Source: Acidobacteria bacterium AB60
GTDB lineage: Bacteria > Acidobacteriota > Terriglobia > Terriglobales > Acidobacteriaceae
Length of the DNA: 64,000 nucleotides
Direction of reading: 5' to 3'
NCBI GenBank assembly: GCA_008682415.1
Contig: VANK01000006.1
Location: 296,953-360,952, forward strand
Positions within the stretch are counted from its first letter, which is position 1; every line of letters starts with the position of its first letter. The notes under the pieces are model-generated. The model worked only from the letters and a program-made list of their open reading frames with translations. It did no database searches and had not been told where the DNA came from. The translations under genes and the position numbers were made by a program. Positions 1 to 7,033 of the stretch are shown here, one piece after another.

Positions 1-907
1 GCCGCAACGCGATGGCTCTGCGGAATGCAGCCTCCGCCCCGTCCAGATCTCCCAGAACATAAAGAGCGTTGCCGAGATTGAAGTGCAGCTCGGGAGAATC
101 AGGCGCGACGAGCAAGCCGGCGCGGCAGGCCTGCGCCGCGTCTTCGCAGTGACGGCGCTCCTGGAGAGCGATGGCGAGGTTGAAGTACGGGTCGGGTCGA
201 TTGGGCCTGGCCTGCACGGCTTCTCGATAGCATTGGATTGCTTCTTCGAGACTCCCCTGAGATCTAAGGATGGTGCCCAGGTTGTTGAGGGCATCCGCAT
301 ATCCGGGCCGGCAGCGAACGGCCTGGCGGTAGCTGGCAATTGCCTCGTCCAAGCGGTCTTGGGACTGGAGCAGATTTCCCAGGTCGAAGTGCGCCTCAGG
401 AAGATCGGGCTGCAGGACGAGCGCGCGCTGGAGAGAGGCCATGGCCTCCGGGGTTTGTCCCGCGCGGGAAGAGGCGGCGCCCAGACCGAGAAGAGGAGCC
501 GTAGCTTGCGGGTCGATTGCGATTGCACGCTGGTAGGTTTGGATCGATTCCGAGAGCTGCCCTCGATTCTGGAGCACGAGCGCGAGATTGCAGAGGTAGC
601 CAACATTGTGGGGCTGGAGTTCGGAGCTGCGCTGCATCAAGCGAAGGGCTAATTCAGGTTGGCCGGTCTGCGAGGCTACGACCCCAAGGTAGTGGAGAGC
701 ATCCGGATGATCGGGATTGCGCGCGAGAATGGCGCGATAGGAATCGGCTGCGTCTTTGAAATGTCCTGCCTGGTGATGGATCTGCCCCTGGCGGAGCAAT
801 AGATCCAGAGAGACGGGTTGAGGCTCTTCCGGCATGACCGCAGGGAAACAGCACTGCTTGTACTTCTTCCCGCTTCCGCAGAAGCAGGGATCGTTGCGGC
901 CTGGCAT
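1..907 (-). CDS. SEC-C motif and TPR repeat protein (partial)
   Basis: The reading frame begins at the ATG at 905-907 and runs off the left edge of the window. The first residues form a SEC-C zinc-binding motif (PGRNDPCFCGSGKKYKQCC), the C-x-C-x8-C-C module also found at the C-terminus of SecA. From about residue 30 to the edge there are tandem tetratricopeptide repeats, with units such as FKDAADSYRAILARNPDHPDALHYLG. This layout resembles SEC-C/TPR proteins that in related genomes continue into a SPINDLY/O-GlcNAc-transferase-like C-terminus, but that part is not visible here. A protein-interaction role is likely and no substrate can be named. The upstream Shine-Dalgarno sequence is weak. It lies downstream of tsf on the same strand, after a strong terminator, so it is probably transcribed separately. 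Confidence 0.8.
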   Translation of the reverse strand, partial: MPGRNDPCFCGSGKKYKQCCFPAVMPEEPQPVSLDLLLRQGQIHHQAGHFKDAADSYRAILARNPDHPDALHYLGVVASQTGQPELALRLMQRSSELQPHNVGYLCNLALVLQNRGQLSESIQTYQRAIAIDPQATAPLLGLGAASSRAGQTPEAMASLQRALVLQPDLPEAHFDLGNLLQSQDRLDEAIASYRQAVRCRPGYADALNNLGTILRSQGSLEEAIQCYREAVQARPNRPDPYFNLAIALQERRHCEDAAQACRAGLLVAPDSPELHFNLGNALYVLGDLDGAEAAFRRAIALR

Positions 908-1049
908 ATTCGTCACTTGAAGAAGGTCCCGCCTTGAGACCTGGGATCGATTCCGCTATTTTGCACCAGCGAGGGCTGACGAGTCAGCTCTCCAAAGCTG
1001 CTTGGCGGGTGGATTTGGGACGTGAAGGAGGCCCGGACGGCCAGATGAG

Positions 1050-1079
1050 AAAGGCCCGGAGCGCGTGCTCCGGGCCTTT
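1050..1079 (-). terminator. Intrinsic terminator of the ribosomal operon (after tsf)
   Basis: A perfect 13-bp inverted repeat (AAAGGCCCGGAGC, 1050-1062, with its complement at 1067-1079) has a 4-nt loop. It lies 21 bp past the tsf stop. On the minus strand the stem ends in TTT followed by CTCAT, so the U-tract is short. Confidence 0.8.
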
Positions 1080-1099
1080 GATATGCGGGTTGCTGGGGA

Positions 1100-1753
1100 C
1101 TATTCGGCGGCGGTTTCGACGGGCTTGGTTTGAGCGACGGTCCAGTCGGGGGCGCCTACCTTGAAGCGGGCGAAGCGGCGGACGGTGATGTTTTCGCCGA
1201 GCTTGCCGACCTTCTGCGCGATCAACTCCTTGATGCTGACGGCCTGGTCCTTGATGAAGGGCTGCTCGAGAAGGCAGACCTCTTCATAGAATTTGGCCAT
1301 CTTGCCGTCAACGATCTTCTCGATGACCGGGGCGGGCTTGCCAGTGGCGGCCGCCTGAGCGCGATAGATCTCCTTCTCGCGCTCCATGTCCGCGGCGGTC
1401 ACGTCCTCGGGCTTGACGTAGCGGGGATCCGTTGCCGCAATGTGCATGGCGATGTCTTTCATCAGCTCCTGGAAGTCTTCCGTGCGGGCGACGAAGTCGC
1501 TCTCGCAGTTCACTTCGAGGAGGACGCCGATCTTGCCGCCGGCATGGATGTAAGTGCCGATGGCGCCTTCATTGGTGGTGCGGGCGGCCTTCTTCTGGGC
1601 GGAGGCCATGCCCCGCTTGCGGAGCACGACGAAGGCCTCTTCGATGTCGCCCTTAGACTCCTGGAGAGCCTTGAGGCAGTCGCCCATGGGCGCGCCGGAC
1701 TTGTCGCGAAGGTCCTTCACCAGTTTTGCATCAATCTTTTCACTCACCGTCAT
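1100..1753 (-). CDS. tsf: Translation elongation factor Ts (EF-Ts)
   Basis: EF-Ts recycles EF-Tu by promoting GDP release in the cytoplasm. The 217-residue product starts MTVSEKIDAKLVKDLRDKSGAPMGDC, a UBA-like N-terminal domain. It carries both family signatures: LRDKSGAPMGDCLKAL near residue 15 and EVNCESDFVAR near residue 80. It is short compared with the roughly 280 residues of the E. coli protein because the second core subdomain is reduced, as in many non-proteobacterial EF-Ts. The ATG at 1753 was chosen because GGAAGAGAG precedes it; a longer in-frame reading up to 1888 has no family similarity. It follows rpsB in the usual order, but a terminator-like hairpin lies between the two genes, which may lower its expression relative to rpsB. 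Confidence 0.96.
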   Translation of the reverse strand: MTVSEKIDAKLVKDLRDKSGAPMGDCLKALQESKGDIEEAFVVLRKRGMASAQKKAARTTNEGAIGTYIHAGGKIGVLLEVNCESDFVARTEDFQELMKDIAMHIAATDPRYVKPEDVTAADMEREKEIYRAQAAATGKPAPVIEKIVDGKMAKFYEEVCLLEQPFIKDQAVSIKELIAQKVGKLGENITVRRFARFKVGAPDWTVAQTKPVETAAE

Positions 1754-1833
1754 TTCTCTCTCTTCCTTGTTGCCACTTGCGATGGGGCTAACGGGCGCCT
1801 GGCGCCGCTTCACTGGAATGTGGTGCCTGAGGT

Positions 1834-1869
1834 AAAAAAAGCGTGGCACATTGCTGGCGGCCACGCTTT
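1834..1869 (-). terminator. Attenuator-like hairpin between rpsB and tsf
   Basis: AAAGCGTGGC (1838-1847) pairs perfectly with GCCACGCTTT (1860-1869) around a 12-nt loop. On the minus strand the hairpin is followed by seven T residues (1834-1840). This is a complete intrinsic-terminator signature located inside the operon. A second perfect palindrome (GCGCATG-CA-CATGCGC, 1877-1892) lies just downstream of the rpsB stop. Confidence 0.65.
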
Positions 1870-1900
1870 CGATACTGCGCATGCACATGCGCGAGAAAGA

Positions 1901-2761
1901 CTAATCTCCGCCTTCGGCGACCTCGGCCTCTTCGAGGAGGGCCGCAACCGCAGCCGGAGCCTTGCGAACGCCGGCGCCCAGAGCGGCGTCGAAGTCAATG
2001 TCCTCAGCGGGGGCAGCATCGACCGCGGCTTCTTCCGCGGGCGCGGCCGGGAGCTCTTCGGCAAAGGCCTTGTCGCCCACCAGGTTGACTCCCTCGGCGG
2101 CTGAGTCGGCGATCTTCGACGTGAACAGGCGGATGGCGCGCAGAGCGTCGTCGTTGCCGGGAATCACGTAGTCCACTACTGTGGGATCGCAGTTGGTGTC
2201 GACAACGGCGACCACGGGAATGCCCAGCTTGCGGGCTTCCTTGACGGCGATGGCCTCATTATTGGAGTCGATCACGAAGAGCGCGTCGGGCAGGCGCTTC
2301 ATGTTCTTGATGCCGGCCAGATTGGCCTGGAGGTGCTTGCGCTCGCGCTCCAGACGGATGACTTCCTTCTTGGTCAGCAGCTCGTAGCGGCCGTCGGTGG
2401 CCATATCATCCAATTCCTGAAGGCGCTTCACCGACTTCTGCACCGTTACCCAGTTGGTGAGCAGCCCGCCCAGCCAACGCTGGTTGATGTAGGGCATGCT
2501 GGCGCGATTGGCCTCTTCGGCGACCGCGTCCTGGGCCTGGCGCTTGGTGCCGACGAAGAGGATCGTCTTGCCGCTGGCGCACAGATCGGTTACAAACTTG
2601 GACGCATCCTTGAACAGCTTGAGCGTCTTCTGCAGGTCGATGATGTAGATCCCGTTGCGCTCGCCGAAGATGTATTCCTTCATCTTGGGGTTCCAGCGCT
2701 TGGTCTGATGCCCGAAGTGAACACCAGCTTCGAGCAGCTCCTTCATTGTGATCGTGGCCAT
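1901..2761 (-). CDS. rpsB: 30S ribosomal protein S2
   Basis: S2 binds the back of the small subunit and helps recruit S1. The 286-residue product opens with [27 protein letters not shown], the S2 signature, and contains the coiled-coil region and the conserved segment [36 protein letters not shown]. Residues beyond about 225 form an acidic, Ala/Glu-rich tail ([20 protein letters not shown]) longer than in E. coli S2 (241 aa). Such tails occur in several phyla. A strong Shine-Dalgarno sequence (AAAAGGAGG, 2765-2773) sits directly before the ATG. It lies between rpsI upstream and tsf downstream; the 159-bp gap to rpsI holds a repeat-derived hairpin. Confidence 0.97.
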   Translation of the reverse strand: MATITMKELLEAGVHFGHQTKRWNPKMKEYIFGERNGIYIIDLQKTLKLFKDASKFVTDLCASGKTILFVGTKRQAQDAVAEEANRASMPYINQRWLGGLLTNWVTVQKSVKRLQELDDMATDGRYELLTKKEVIRLERERKHLQANLAGIKNMKRLPDALFVIDSNNEAIAVKEARKLGIPVVAVVDTNCDPTVVDYVIPGNDDALRAIRLFTSKIADSAAEGVNLVGDKAFAEELPAAPAEEAAVDAAPAEDIDFDAALGAGVRKAPAAVAALLEEAEVAEGGD

Positions 2762-2836
2762 TGGCCTCCTTTTTGGAATTGCATCCGGGTGGTCGTCGCC
2801 GGCGCCCGGATTGAACCCGCTTGCGCGGGAGATTGA

Positions 2837-2897
2837 AATCAGTGATCAGTGGTCAGTGATCAGTTCTGGCCCGAAGGCATCTGATCACTAGCCACTG
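2837..2897. repeat. Heptamer repeats forming an intercistronic hairpin (rpsI-rpsB)
   Basis: Four contiguous 7-mers (AATCAGT, GATCAGT, GGTCAGT, GATCAGT; 2837-2864) are followed by an inverted, slightly diverged copy at 2881-2897. Segment 2847-2863 pairs with 2881-2897 at 15 of 17 positions around a 17-nt loop, so the transcript between rpsI and rpsB should form a long hairpin. There is no U-tract. Confidence 0.75.
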
Positions 2898-2920
2898 TTC
2901 CCGGACCACTCGCAAGTGCG

Positions 2921-3316
2921 TTAGCGCTTGCTGAACTGGAACCGCTTGCGGGCGCCCTTCTGGCCGTACTTCTTCCGCTCTTTGACGCGCGCATCGCGGG
3001 TGAGGAGGCCTTCGGCCTTGAGGGTCTTGCGCAGCTCGGCATTGAACTCGATGAGAGCGCGGGCGACGCCCATCTTGACCGCATCGGCCTGGGCGGCCAC
3101 GCCGCCGCTCTTCACGGTGGTGACCACGTCAAAGCTGGAGGCCATGTCCGCGACGACGAGCGAACGCTTGGCGGCAACGCGCTGTTGCTCGGTGACGAAG
3201 TACTCGTCAAAGCCCTTGCCGTTAACTTTCCACTCGCCGGTGCCGGGGCGAAGGAAGACACGGGCGATCGCCGACTTGCGGCGCCCCGTTCCGTAATACT
3301 GAACCTGATCTGCCAT
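2921..3316 (-). CDS. rpsI: 30S ribosomal protein S9
   Basis: S9 sits in the head of the 30S subunit and its C-terminal tail reaches the P-site tRNA. The 131-residue product begins [25 protein letters not shown], which holds the S9 signature GTGRRKxAxARV, and ends in the basic tail [11 protein letters not shown] with the invariant terminal Lys-Arg. Its length matches the family. The ATG is preceded by AGAGGAATT. It follows rplM, as in most bacteria, with an unusually long 138-bp spacer filled by inverted heptamer repeats. Confidence 0.97.
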   Translation of the reverse strand: MADQVQYYGTGRRKSAIARVFLRPGTGEWKVNGKGFDEYFVTEQQRVAAKRSLVVADMASSFDVVTTVKSGGVAAQADAVKMGVARALIEFNAELRKTLKAEGLLTRDARVKERKKYGQKGARKRFQFSKR

Positions 3317-3328
3317 TCAATTCCTCTG

Positions 3329-3451
3329 AGCTGTTAGCTATTAGCTTTTAGCTATTAGCTTCTTCAGCGTTGAATCTGACTCTGTTCTTCACCCGATCTG
3401 CTCAATCCCGCAACAATCAGGCTAAAAGCTAAGAGCGAACAGCTAATAGCT
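3329..3451. repeat. Inverted arrays of AGCTATT-type heptamers (rplM-rpsI spacer)
   Basis: Five tandem 7-mers (AGCTGTT, AGCTATT, AGCTTTT, AGCTATT, AGCTTCT; 3329-3363) face an inverted series of the same motif at 3421-3451. The two arms are partly complementary and could fold the rplM-rpsI intercistronic RNA into an extended hairpin. The repeat family differs in sequence from the one between rpsI and rpsB but has the same 7-bp period. Confidence 0.75.
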
Positions 3452-3454
3452 GCC

Positions 3455-3886
3455 TTACGCCACTTCCAGGGCCACGGGCGACTGCGCCTGATGGGGGTGC
3501 TTGTCGCCGCGATACACCTTCAGCTTGGTCGCCATCTGGCGGCCGATCTTCGACTTGGGAAGCATGCCCTTGATGGCCTCTTCCAGAACCTTTTCCGGCC
3601 GGCGATTGATCAGGCGGGTGAAGGACTCCTCGCGCAGGCCGCCGGGGAAGCCGGTGTAGCGACGATAGACCTTCTTCTGGCTCTTGAGGCCCGTCAGCCG
3701 AACCTTTTCGGCGTTGATCACAATCACGTGATCGCCCATGTCGATGTAGGGGACGTATCGGGGGTTCAGCTTGCCGCTCAGCACACTGGCAGCCTTGGTG
3801 GCCAGCCGGCCGAGGGTCTGGCCGCTGGCATCCACCACAAACCATTTGCGGTCAATATTCTTGCCGCTGGGAACGAAGGTCGACAT
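3455..3886 (-). CDS. rplM: 50S ribosomal protein L13
   Basis: L13 is an early-assembly large-subunit protein. The 143-residue product contains [27 protein letters not shown] near the N-terminus, the conserved [10 protein letters not shown] segment (about residue 52) and the family signature region around [24 protein letters not shown], then [14 protein letters not shown]. The length is normal (142 aa in E. coli). The ATG is preceded by GGCAGGAGAGAG. It is the first gene of the rplM-rpsI-rpsB-tsf cluster, driven by the promoter at 4219-4247 and preceded by a leader of about 325 nt. Confidence 0.97.
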   Translation of the reverse strand: MSTFVPSGKNIDRKWFVVDASGQTLGRLATKAASVLSGKLNPRYVPYIDMGDHVIVINAEKVRLTGLKSQKKVYRRYTGFPGGLREESFTRLINRRPEKVLEEAIKGMLPKSKIGRQMATKLKVYRGDKHPHQAQSPVALEVA

Positions 3887-4211
3887 CTCTCTCCTGCCTC
3901 TTGCTCGAAACTCATCGGCTCTGTGCGTACGATCCGGCCGCGCAAAGCGTGTTTGCCCGCGCGATCAAAGCACGGGCCAAAATTCCACCCACTTCCAAAC
4001 AATCCTGTTCGGGTGAGGACTGCGGGGTTCGCCCTCTTTCGGGCTCTTGACTCCAGCCGGACAACCACTGGCTCCAGCAGAAGGTGGCCTGTTTCCGGCG
4101 GTACCCAATCAGGGACCGACATCCGAGTCCGGACCGCTTTCAGTTCCCTGCCGACGCTAAGTCTGTCGTCAGGAGCCCTTTGTCACAGACCCCAGGCGCA
4201 ACACCGCACAA
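3887..4211 (-). other. Long 5' leader of the rplM operon
   Basis: If transcription starts about 7-8 nt past the -10 box at 4219-4224, the transcript carries about 325 untranslated nucleotides before the rplM start. No convincing reading frame is seen. Ribosomal operons often use such leaders for autogenous control, so this is a candidate L13-type or other r-protein leader. I could not derive a specific fold by eye. Confidence 0.4.
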
Positions 4212-4218
4212 GGACTCC

Positions 4219-4247
4219 AGAATACGCGATTTAGGGGGCGGAGTCAA
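4219..4247 (-). promoter_or_regulatory. Sigma-70 promoter of the rplM operon
   Basis: On the minus strand there is a -35 box TTGACT (4242-4247), an exact 17-bp spacer and a -10 box TATTCT (4219-4224). Five of six -35 positions and four of six -10 positions match the consensus. It is the best housekeeping promoter seen upstream of the ribosomal genes. Confidence 0.6.
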
Positions 4248-4271
4248 CGACGGGCGAAGTGAAGATCGGGG

Positions 4272-5252
4272 CTATTGCGCCTGGGCCTGAACTCCGGCAT
4301 CCCGCCAAAATACGCTTGCCTGGCTCCCGGAAGCAAGAACCATGGCGCGGTGCGAAACCAGATCGATGGCCATGACCTGGGTCTTCTGCACTGCCGCCCC
4401 GGGCAGCGTCGCCGTATCCACCACAAGAACCTTGCGGTCAGGGGAGAGGGACGGGTGGAGAAGATGCAAGGCGCGATCGAAGCCGAGTTTGTGCACGTTC
4501 TTCCCGTCGAGGCTCACCTGGAATATGGACGCGACCACACCATCGCGCAAGGAAGCAAAGACGACTCCGTCGCCCGATGGGAGCCACGCGGACTCGAGTA
4601 CGCCTGAAGTATCCTCGAGCACCTCTTTCTCCCCGGTGCCGTCGGCGTTCACGACCCAAAGAGAGCCTCCGGATTTCAAGCGGCCGAGGGCGCGCTCCAC
4701 TAACAACTGTTTACCGTCCGGGGACCAGTGAGCGAGGCCCCCGTTGCCGAGTTGACGCAAGTTACTCCCGTCCTGGCCGATAACGGCAATGCGGTCGTTG
4801 GACGAAGTGAAGGCGATCTCTTTTCCGTTCGGGGACCACTCGGGGTAACAGGCACCGCCATCACCGCGGGAGAGGCGTCGGTCACCCTTGCCATCGGAGT
4901 TCACGATCCGAATCTGGCCGAAGTCTCCCGGCCCGGTGCGTGCGCAATAGGCGAGTCGGAGGCCGTCTGGGGACCACGTCGGATGCTCGCCTTCGGCGAC
5001 CCAGCGCGGCTTGGCATCGATCGGGTCGCGCACATAAATATTCGGTTGATTGGCCCGCACCAGTAACTGAGAGGAGCGCTCCGCGGCAGAAGAAGCACCG
5101 GAAAAACCGGGGCCGGATCCCAGCGGCACTTCATAGGCAATCTTGCCGATTCCAAATTGCGAAGCGCCTGCTGTTGCCTGAGTTTGGGCAGCGGCCGAAA
5201 CCGCAATCAAGAGCGCCGCCGCGAATGCGGTACAAAAGCCTGCTTTGGACAT
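4272..5252 (-). CDS. Secreted TolB-like WD40/PD40 beta-propeller protein
   Basis: The 326-residue product starts MSKAGFCTAFAAALLIAVSAAAQ, a clear signal peptide with Ala-x-Ala cleavage region. It carries at least four PD40/TolB-type propeller blades, recognisable by WSPDG/WSPNG motifs (PTWSPDGLRLAYCA, PEWSPNGKEIAFTS, AHWSPDGKQLLVE) and a degenerate blade HPSLSPDRKVLVV. Each blade is followed by an xxVNxDGxG turn. The protein is likely periplasmic and may serve in protein or ligand binding. It is not the Tol-Pal TolB itself, since the TolB N-terminal domain and Tol neighbours are missing. The start at 5252 was chosen for the signal peptide, with a weak GGAAA ribosome site. It stands alone between the ribosomal operon and the helicase. 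Confidence 0.75.
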   Translation of the reverse strand: MSKAGFCTAFAAALLIAVSAAAQTQATAGASQFGIGKIAYEVPLGSGPGFSGASSAAERSSQLLVRANQPNIYVRDPIDAKPRWVAEGEHPTWSPDGLRLAYCARTGPGDFGQIRIVNSDGKGDRRLSRGDGGACYPEWSPNGKEIAFTSSNDRIAVIGQDGSNLRQLGNGGLAHWSPDGKQLLVERALGRLKSGGSLWVVNADGTGEKEVLEDTSGVLESAWLPSGDGVVFASLRDGVVASIFQVSLDGKNVHKLGFDRALHLLHPSLSPDRKVLVVDTATLPGAAVQKTQVMAIDLVSHRAMVLASGSQASVFWRDAGVQAQAQ

Positions 5253-5505
5253 GTTTCCAAGATTGTGGCAGGGGCAGATATTCCGCGCAAGCCGTTTTTT
5301 TGCGGGAAGCACTCTTCGGTTATTTGCACGTTCTGCACGGGCTGGGATGGTTTTCCCATCGGGGCGACACAGTTTATGCCGGCGGCCGGCGTCGTCATTA
5401 TGACGCGCGCCGGCTGGTTGCGCCCGGTTTGGTTCTTCCTGATGCGCGGAGGCTCTTTCTGCTGATGCGGGATCGAAGCGGCCCGCATTCCCCGATCAGG
5501 CCGTA

Positions 5506-6636
5506 TCAGGTTGTGGGCACAGCACTGCGAACCCGGAAGCGCTTCATCTGGACCGACAGGGCGCGCTCGATCTTCTTGAGCTCTTTCTGCTCGGCGGGGA
5601 CAGCGAAGGTGCTGGCGATGCCGCGGCGGGAGGCCCGGCCGGTGCGTCCGATGCGGTGGACGAAGTCTTCGGCCTGCTTGGGCATGTCGAAGTTGACGAC
5701 GTGGCCGACGTGGGGAACGTCAATACCGCGGGCCGCGACGTCTGTGGCGACGAGGACGCGATGGCGGCCTTCGGTGAAGCCGCGAAGGGCGGAGTTGCGC
5801 TGTGCCTGGGTGCGATCGCCGTGAATCTGGGCGGTGGCGTGTCCGGACCGGGAGAGGCGCCGGGCGAGGCGGTCGGCTCCGTGCTTGGTGCGAACGAAGA
5901 CGAGGAAGCTTCCGTTTTCCTGCTGAAGAAGGTGCTCGAGCAGCTCCTGCTTCTTCTCCTTATCCACCTCGAACGTGCGGAGCTCGACGTTCTCAGCGGG
6001 CCGGGAGACGGCGCCGATTTCGATGCGGACGGGGTTCACGAGATAGCGGTTTGCGATCTCGCGCACCGCGCCCTCGAGGGTGGCGGAGTAGCAGAGCGTC
6101 TGGCGCTGCGACGGCAGTTCAGCGACGATACGCGCTATGGCGGGCTGGAAGCCCATGTCGAGCATGCGGTCGACTTCGTCGAAGACGAGAATCTCGACCT
6201 GGTCGAGGCGCACGAGACGGCGCTTGATGTAGTCCTCAAGGCGGCCGGGGGTGGCGACGATAAGGCGAGCGCCGCGGCGGATGGTGTCGAGCTGGGGCCC
6301 TTCGGCCATGCCGCCGACGACGAGGGCGACCATGCTGGCCTGGTTGGGACGAATGGCGCGGTAGACCTTCTCCACCTGCATGGCCAGCTCGCGCGTGGGC
6401 AGAAGCACCAGCGCTGTGGCGCCGCGGGCCTTGGACTTCTCAATCCGCTCAATGATGGGAATGAGAAAGCTGAGGGTCTTGCCGGTGCCGGTCTGGGCCG
6501 TGGCGAGGACGTCACGGGCCTCAAGAGCGGGCGGAATGGCGCCGGCCTGCACCGGAGTGGGAGTTGTGAATTTATTGGCATTCAGCCGCGCCAGAAGGGC
6601 GGGCGAGATGGGAAGCTGCGAAAACTGTGTGATCAA
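5506..6636 (-). CDS. DEAD-box RNA helicase (RhlE/DeaD group) with a DEVD motif II
   Basis: An ATP-dependent RNA helicase of 376 residues, consisting of the two RecA-like core domains without a basic C-terminal extension. Motifs in order: Q-motif PTPVQAGAIP, I AQTGTGKT, Ia PTRELA, Ib TPGR, II DEVD, III SAT, IV LVFVRTK, V ATDVAARGID and VI HRIGRTGR. Motif II reads D-E-V-D instead of the family's D-E-A-D. The catalytic D-E is intact, so activity is likely retained. The frame is closed by a TGA 12 bp before the first usable start, a TTG at 6634-6636, and the N-terminal FSQLPISPALLARL fits the family from that point. The start is therefore TTG with a poor AAGAAAG ribosome site. Likely roles are ribosome assembly and RNA turnover. 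Confidence 0.9.
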   Translation of the reverse strand: MITQFSQLPISPALLARLNANKFTTPTPVQAGAIPPALEARDVLATAQTGTGKTLSFLIPIIERIEKSKARGATALVLLPTRELAMQVEKVYRAIRPNQASMVALVVGGMAEGPQLDTIRRGARLIVATPGRLEDYIKRRLVRLDQVEILVFDEVDRMLDMGFQPAIARIVAELPSQRQTLCYSATLEGAVREIANRYLVNPVRIEIGAVSRPAENVELRTFEVDKEKKQELLEHLLQQENGSFLVFVRTKHGADRLARRLSRSGHATAQIHGDRTQAQRNSALRGFTEGRHRVLVATDVAARGIDVPHVGHVVNFDMPKQAEDFVHRIGRTGRASRRGIASTFAVPAEQKELKKIERALSVQMKRFRVRSAVPTT

Positions 6637-6992
6637 AATTCTTTCTTTTCAGGATTCCGGCGGCTCTTTTCCCGGGAGCCGATCAAACGGAACCGATGTT
6701 GCGGCGCAGCGCGGAGGCGCGCCTGCATAGAGTATGCGTAAATCTCGGACTTAAGAGCAGCACGGTGTGCTGCGGAGCCGGCCCACGCTGGTATCAGCCG
6801 GAGGCAAAGCCGTTCCGGCTACCCCGGACCACGCCGGACTGCCGCATGCGGCAGGTCTCGACCAATGGCGGCGTCGACGTTCGAGCGCCTCGGGGTTACG
6901 CTGTAGGGGCTTGGGGGAAAACTGTGCGGGGCAAACTGAGCCACTCACGACCAAATCACTGAGCGCAAATACAGTTTAGCACGAGTGGAGTT
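6637..6992. other. Non-coding stretch with two strong palindromes upstream of the helicase
   Basis: No credible gene is visible. The segment contains GCAGCAC-GGT-GTGCTGC (6757-6773, 7-bp stem, 3-nt loop) and the perfect 16-bp palindrome CTGCCGCATGCGGCAG (6839-6854). Either could structure the helicase leader RNA or be a protein-binding site. I see no convincing -10/-35 pair. Confidence 0.35.
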
Positions 6993-7024
6993 GCGCCCGG
7001 TCCTTTCCGGTATCGACCGGGCGC
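6993..7024 (-). terminator. Stem-loop after the GH3 gene, terminator-like
   Basis: GCGCCCGGTC (6993-7002) pairs perfectly with GACCGGGCGC (7015-7024) around a 12-nt loop. It starts 9 bp past the GH3 stop codon on the minus strand. It lacks a U-run, so it may be a weak terminator or an mRNA 3' end stabiliser. Confidence 0.5.
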
Positions 7025-7033
7025 GTAATGGAA

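Noticed and set aside
4272..5252. TolB of the Tol-Pal system
   Set aside because: The propeller motifs match, but the TolB N-domain and Tol-Pal neighbours are absent.
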